A stretch of 64,000 nt of DNA from Isoetes taiwanensis (lineage: Eukaryota > Streptophyta > Lycopodiopsida > Isoetales > Isoetaceae), in the NCBI GenBank assembly GCA_021234155.1, contig JAJEKV010000003.1:18462386-18526385 (forward strand), written 5' to 3'. This document shows, in pieces, positions 60,401-64,000 of this stretch. Both the position numbers and the translations under genes were made by a program. The stretch's first letter is position 1. The number at the start of each line of letters is the position of its first letter. The notes below the pieces were generated by a model. The model saw nothing but the letters and a program-made list of their open reading frames with translations. It did not search any database and had not been told where the DNA came from.

Positions 60401-60791
60401 ATGGAGAATGTGGAAATTCATAAACGTGGGAAGGGCCAAAAGACACTTGAGGGTAGCCCATCCCAGCAGGAGGTGAAGAAGGTTGTGACTGCTGAGGGGT
60501 ATGGCCTGAAGGTATATGAATATAGGTGCTTTCAGGAGTCTGGAAGTAGTGAGGCGTGGGCTGAACAGGGGTATGGTGTGGAGATTGAGGTTGAGAACAA
60601 TGCCTGCACACAGGGGGAGACCCTGGTCGAGAATGAGCACGAGGGGTAGGAGGTGCCGACTGAGCTCTGGAGCAGACATGACCACCCTCAATGTCATAAG
60701 CAGCATCATACGCCTCGCGTCGTTGATGGCGCTCCAGTCGAGCCGCCGTTTGGAAAAGAAGTTCTTCAGGAGTGAAACCTCGAGCCGACAT
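57475..60791 (-). pseudogene. gag: Element B gag and protease
   Basis: The start at 60791 (MSARGFTPEELLFQTAARLE) is the first ATG after the PBS. The Pro/Gln/His-rich N-terminus is followed, after a frameshift near 60300, by a retrotransposon gag domain (PHQWLMANKSHWKQSWNEMK; ESAHDFADRLHILISKLQEY). Three zinc knuckles follow: CHICKYQGHLANEC, CKRCNMCNHTTKEC and CYHCHEWGHTTTAC. A TAG lies at 59393-59395 and a frameshift in the A-run near 58875. The protease has QIDGGSAINLI (Asp-Gly-Gly-Ser) near 58400, a stop at 58362 and an indel near 58180. It ends at the UAG before RT. Three zinc knuckles are unusual for plant gypsy Gag, which normally has one or two. Confidence 0.9.
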
Positions 60792-60819
60792 GATGGAAAG
60801 AAAGGAAAAAGAAAGATCA

Positions 60820-60837
60820 GACCCGGCAGCGGCGACA
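60820..60837 (-). promoter_or_regulatory. Primer-binding site of element B (tRNA-Asp type)
   Basis: The minus strand reads TGTCGCCGCTGCCGGGTC one base after the LTR. It matches the tRNA-Asp PBS used by Athila-like elements (TGGCGCCGTTGCCGGGGA) at 14 of 18 positions. Confidence 0.7.
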
Positions 60838-60838
60838 G

Positions 60839-61259
60839 TGTTTGGGGTCTGGGTTCGGGAACTCCTGCAAGACAGCCCTCTGTGAGGACCCTTGGATCAA
60901 ACAGGAGAATCCGGCAGCTATGTCACGCGGGATTTGCAAAAGGAACAAGGAAAAAGAGAAAAGAGAGAACAAAAAAGAACAATAAGATCACAATAATGGG
61001 AACAACTTCCTTGATGTCAATGAAGATACATGAGCTCTCGCAATCGGTCACGCTGACGCTGACGCTGGCGGTGACGACCCGTCACTTGTCTGAGCGCCTC
61101 CTCTTGGTCCCGGTCACGGGCTTTGACTGCGTGGTCTGCGGCGGCTTGGTCTTCTGCGGGCCCTTGGACGACTGACCTGTGCCTGACTGTGGATCCTTGG
61201 CCTTGACCTGGTCCGTCGTGTGCATGAATAGTCCTGTACCAGGACGTACAGGACTAACA
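60839..61259 (-). repeat. 5' LTR of element B, lacking 179 bp with the TATA box
   Basis: 421 bp, with the same ends as the 3' LTR. At 61046/61047 it jumps over the stretch equivalent to about 49800-49978 of the 3' LTR. The lost part contains the TATATATA box, so this LTR probably cannot start transcription. Confidence 0.9.
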
Positions 61260-61332
61260 GCATCTGCTGTACTTGGGCACTGGCTGTTTCACCTCGTCGA
61301 GGAACCCGAGCAGCCTGTTTGGTGCGCGCCAT
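61260..61332 (-). pseudogene. Histone H3-like N-terminus of the chromovirus ORF
   Basis: The ATG at 61332 has a favourable context (AAAACATGGCG). The first codons read MARTKQAARVPRRGE; histone H3 begins ARTKQTAR after its Met, so seven of these eight residues agree, including the K4 environment. The frame is cut after 24 codons by element B at the TSD GCATC and resumes at 49592, where it leads (with one indel) to the H3 fold. It is the first ORF after the chromovirus PBS, about 690 nt downstream. H3 identity of the tail alone would be weak; its pairing with a C-terminal H3 fold in the same ORF makes it convincing. Confidence 0.85.
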
Positions 61333-61551
61333 GTTTTACTTCACGTCAATCGGAGGTCGGATGCCCAAAAATCGGCTCGAAATGCGGAGCAAATTTCTAA
61401 ACAGGAAGTCTACAAATGAGGGGGGGGGGAGGGTTAGGTCTATTTATAGTTTGGGCAATTTTTAGGTCAAATTCTAAGTTACTCTTTTTCATGTGTCAAA
61501 GCACCTGTTAACCTAAAACATATGCTTACTTTAGAGTTTTCTAAACCATTT

Positions 61552-61622
61552 GACTCACAGTGTGCGCTAGGGGCCCGAACTAATATTTAGATCAAGGCTC
61601 TGGCGCATACCGTGAGACATTT
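61552..61622. repeat. Hairpin repeat copy 3 (chromovirus leader)
   Basis: Same layout as the copies near 48 kb: CTCACAGTGTGCGC...CTGGCGCATACCGTGAGACA. Inner arms are decayed (AATATT core). Upstream of the H3-like ORF. Confidence 0.88.
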
Positions 61623-61762
61623 TGCATTTTAGACTAAATTATATAATTTCTAGGCATATTCCTAGGGGTGTAATATACAAATCTAACTAATTCTTACCTT
61701 AAAACTCGATCTAGCATATTAGCTTGTTAAAATTCATCATATTTCAAGGTGATTATGGCCAG

Positions 61763-61834
61763 TTTCTCACGGTGTGCGCCTAGGGCTTAACCTAAAATTT
61801 AGGTTTGTGCTCTGGCGCATTCCGTGAGACATTT
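61763..61834. repeat. Hairpin repeat copy 4 (chromovirus leader)
   Basis: CTCACGGTGTGCGC...GCGCATTCCGTGAG outer arms and AACCTAAA/TTTAGGTT inner arms, followed by ACATTT. Upstream of the H3-like ORF. Confidence 0.9.
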
Positions 61835-62021
61835 CTACCTTGGGTCAAAATTTGTTCAACTTTTTAGTTTTCTTGGTTTTCAATTCTTCTACTGTTACTA
61901 GCTTAGCATATACTACAAAAATGAGAAAAAAATTTCCCACTTTTTCGAGGTTTGAGAATCCTACTAAGTTAGTACTACTGGGAGCATGGTCAATGCTTTG
62001 CTCTTGGTCACCAAGAACATT

Positions 62022-62033
62022 GCTCTGATACCA
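62022..62033 (-). promoter_or_regulatory. Primer-binding site of the chromovirus (initiator tRNA-Met type)
   Basis: The minus strand reads TGGTATCAGAGC, one base after the LTR end at 62035. Confidence 0.92.
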
Positions 62034-62034
62034 C

Positions 62035-63291
62035 TGTGACGTCCCCTACTCATATACGGTGCACTCACCGTATACAAACAGGAGTTCATCCCTCATACCA
62101 GCTCCATGCTGATACAAGGCCCTCCAAGTGTCACTGCAACCTTGATGAGTTCCAATGGGAAGAATGAAGGGGTCATTTTACCCTGTCTTCCTTCAGGGCC
62201 TACCTAGCTGCGGAAGCGTAAACATACATGTTAGTATACAACATCAACATCACATGACCATCACGAAGGATGGCTCACCACATATCTGCATAGACAAAGA
62301 TCAGTACATCACATATAGAAATCCTACCTAAGGCTCAGACTAAGAGGGGATGACTGACGGCTTGGGTCTCCAGAGGTCATTGCAGACAGAATTCATGGCA
62401 AATGGATTTGGCTGGCATAAGAACATGGCTTAGGGTAGTCCACTCCATCCGCCCCTCCTGTCCACACTTTGCAGAGTAGGTTGAAAAGTGTTGGGACCTG
62501 ACTGTAGCCCGCCGGATGCATAGCCAAGGGGGCTATTCCTGGGTTGCATCTCCCCAGTTCCGATGGGGCAGGTAGGGATCACTCCCTCCAGAGATTGGCA
62601 TGCTGACTCAAGGTGACTAGAGGGCCACTGCCCGTACTCGACTTGAACTCCATGGAAGGTGAACACCACCCCAAGAGTGTCGAACCCATGCAAAGCCCTC
62701 ATGCAGTGGCAGAGCATTAGGTCTAGTGCACAATAAACCCCTATAGGCTTTACTACCAGAGGGATGTGATCATGAGTCAGGACATGAACCTCCTTATAAG
62801 CCAGTCTGGCCCCTTCACCTACAACCAGGTGTGGCTCTTGTACACATGCCGAATTTAATAGTGCATTAAAGAAGGCTAGCTAGGAGCATCAACTACCAGG
62901 CTTTAAGGTCTCTACCCCCCTTCCCAATACAATGAGTCCACAGAGATCATCATCACATACATATCACAGAAGAACTAAAGAATGAGATTTAATCTAAATC
63001 ACAGAGTTAGGTTGTTTAGTTATGGCTTGGTATCTAGAGATCTAGATGGCTGCTATGGGCAATTCAATAGGCTAAACCTACTTATTCACTGTCTGGGAGG
63101 TGGATTAGACTATTGAATTGGCAAAATACCTGATCCTTGGCTTGCTCCTCCTGCTCTGAACTCGACCATGCTGCAGAACTGCTAGATGATGAAACTAGAA
63201 AGGGAAGCTGATGAGCTAGACTGCTCAGACAGACTTTGGGAGGCGAGATTGGCTCTTGGAGCAAGCAAAACAGAGCCCTAGAAGGCTGTGG
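62035..63291 (-). repeat. 5' LTR of the chromovirus, outer part missing
   Basis: Collinear with 38934 to about 40177 of the other LTR, with few differences (for example a 6-bp TGTTGA indel near 62230 and an insertion near 62380). At 63291 it is replaced by a B-family LTR fragment. The outer ~325 bp, which would be U3 and promoter, are not found in the window. Confidence 0.9.
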
Positions 63292-63828
63292 AAACTCCTG
63301 CAAGACAGCCCTCTGTGAGGAACCTTGGATCAAACAGGAGAATCCGGGAGCTGTGTCACGCGGGATTTGCAAAAGAACAAAGGAAGGGAAAACAACAAGA
63401 CAACAGAAACACAAATGTGCGAAGAAAACTTCTTGATGTCAATCAGAATACATGAGCTCTCGCAATGGAGAGAAAAAATGATGGAGACAAGAACCAAAAC
63501 TCATCTAACCTTCAAATGCTAGCTCTACTCATATATATAGTACAATGGCCTTTGGCCCAATATAGACACTCTATCAGATCTCAGTGCCGACTCCTGGAAG
63601 GAGGCCTGATTTGCGGGAATGCTGGCGGTGCCTCTTGAAGTGCCTGAAATCACGCTGATGATGACTGCCCGTCACTTATCTGTTCTCTGCCTCTTCTTGG
63701 GCGTGTCCTTCTGCGTGGTCTTCTGCTGGACTTTTGATGACTGACCTGGACCTGGTTTTGACACCTTGTTCTTGACTTGGTCCGAGGTGTGCATGAATAG
63801 TCCTGTACCAGGACGTACAGGACTAACA
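63292..63828 (-). repeat. Truncated LTR of the gypsy B family
   Basis: Collinear with 49614-50192: intact TGTTAGTCC end at 63828, palindrome at 63800-63823 and TATATATA near 63531-63540. The first ~21 bp of the LTR border (TGTTTGGGG...) are missing at the chromovirus junction. No TSD or internal region is attached. Confidence 0.88.
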
Positions 63829-64000
63829 AGTTGGATATAGCACTTTGATGGCCTGTAAGGAGAAAGTTTAGAAGCAATATAGGTCCCAGTAGAATTGAAG
63901 ATGGTAGAGAAGCATTCTTCATGCCAATAAACAGGACTTAGATCATTCATTGAGACTGAGGCAATACATAATCTCTCAAGTTTATTTAGAGGCATAGATG
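63829..64000. other. Sequence beyond the truncated LTR
   Basis: 172 bp that match neither the chromovirus LTR nor element B. No feature recognised. Confidence 0.4.

Larger units (their letters stand above)
49593..61259 (-). mobile_element. Gypsy element B (non-chromodomain, Athila/Tat-like) with extra 3' ORF
   Basis: Complete insertion of 11,667 bp: 3' LTR 49593-50192, PPT 50193-50204, extra ORF 50015-53918, gag-pol 54852-60791, PBS 60820-60837 and 5' LTR 60839-61259. The TSD GCATC lies at 49588-49592 and 61260-61264. The integrase lacks a chromodomain and its YYPQGNGLAESTNK motif fits the non-chromovirus (Athila/Tat/OTA) branch. The PBS type agrees. The LTRs are very similar apart from one 179-bp deletion, which suggests a fairly recent insertion. 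It interrupts the chromovirus H3-like ORF and is itself interrupted by a small CACTA element. Confidence 0.93.
38934..63291 (-). mobile_element. Chromodomain Ty3/gypsy element (chromovirus) with two extra ORFs
   Basis: Left LTR 38934-40501, PPT 40502-40514, gag-pol 41361-45973, ORF2 46493-47700, an H3-like ORF from 61332 to 48384, PBS 62022-62033 and a right LTR from 62035. Without the nested element B (49593-61259) and its extra TSD copy the visible element is about 12.7 kb. It is inserted in gypsy copy A, next to CCATC at 38929-38933. The outer ~325 bp of the right LTR and the far TSD are missing, because the LTR is broken at 63291. Gag-pol is mutated, so this copy is dead. Confidence 0.9.

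Overview
This is nuclear DNA of a land plant with a large, repeat-dominated genome. The evidence is one intron-rich plastid SecA gene embedded in nested LTR retrotransposons, DNA transposons and a LINE relic. The SecA protein resembles plant SECA2 but is clearly diverged from flowering-plant copies. Together with the non-angiosperm look of the Ty3/gypsy elements this suggests a fern, lycophyte or other non-flowering plant. That placement is inference.

Region 1 (1-17.3 kb): a minus-strand SECA2 gene in about 24 recognisable short exons between 17261 and 1816. An 8.4-kb intron (5848-14214) holds a Ty1/copia element (7475-11135, TSD TCAAT) that landed in a member of a dispersed ~215-bp repeat. 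The first exon(s) and the last ~130 codons of SECA2 are not recognisable in the window.

Region 2 (17.3-25.7 kb): no host gene seen. It holds a minus-strand LINE 3' end (18740-19943) and a 5.8-kb segment bounded by CACTA-type ends (19944-25699) with a (GATA)n tract and more of the dispersed repeat.

Region 3 (25.7-64 kb): one nest of mobile elements. The base is a minus-strand non-chromodomain gypsy copy (A), seen at 25700-27434 and 38117-38933. It is split by a 10.7-kb DNA transposon (27435-38116) with perfect 26-bp terminal inverted repeats, a decayed DDE-like transposase and many GTGGTG-rich repeats. A chromodomain gypsy element (chromovirus) is inserted into A at 38934 and runs to about 63291. 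Besides gag-pol it carries two extra ORFs upstream of gag, one of which encodes a histone H3-like protein: an H3-type N-terminus at 61332 and a C-terminal H3 histone fold ending at 48384. A second non-chromodomain gypsy element of the A family (B, 49593-61259, TSD GCATC) has inserted into that H3-like ORF and splits tail from fold. B carries its own ~1000-codon ORF between pol and the 3' LTR, in turn split by a 735-bp CACTA element (52684-53418, TSD AGG). A truncated LTR of the B family lies at 63292-63828.

Main points: the H3-like ORF in a chromovirus that also has a chromodomain integrase; four copies of a ~70-bp hairpin placed in pairs upstream of both extra ORFs; a UAG at the identical protease-RT position in two gypsy copies, suggesting programmed readthrough; and the large DNA transposon, which I cannot assign to a superfamily. 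Exon borders and ends of decayed elements were read by eye and may be off by a few bases.
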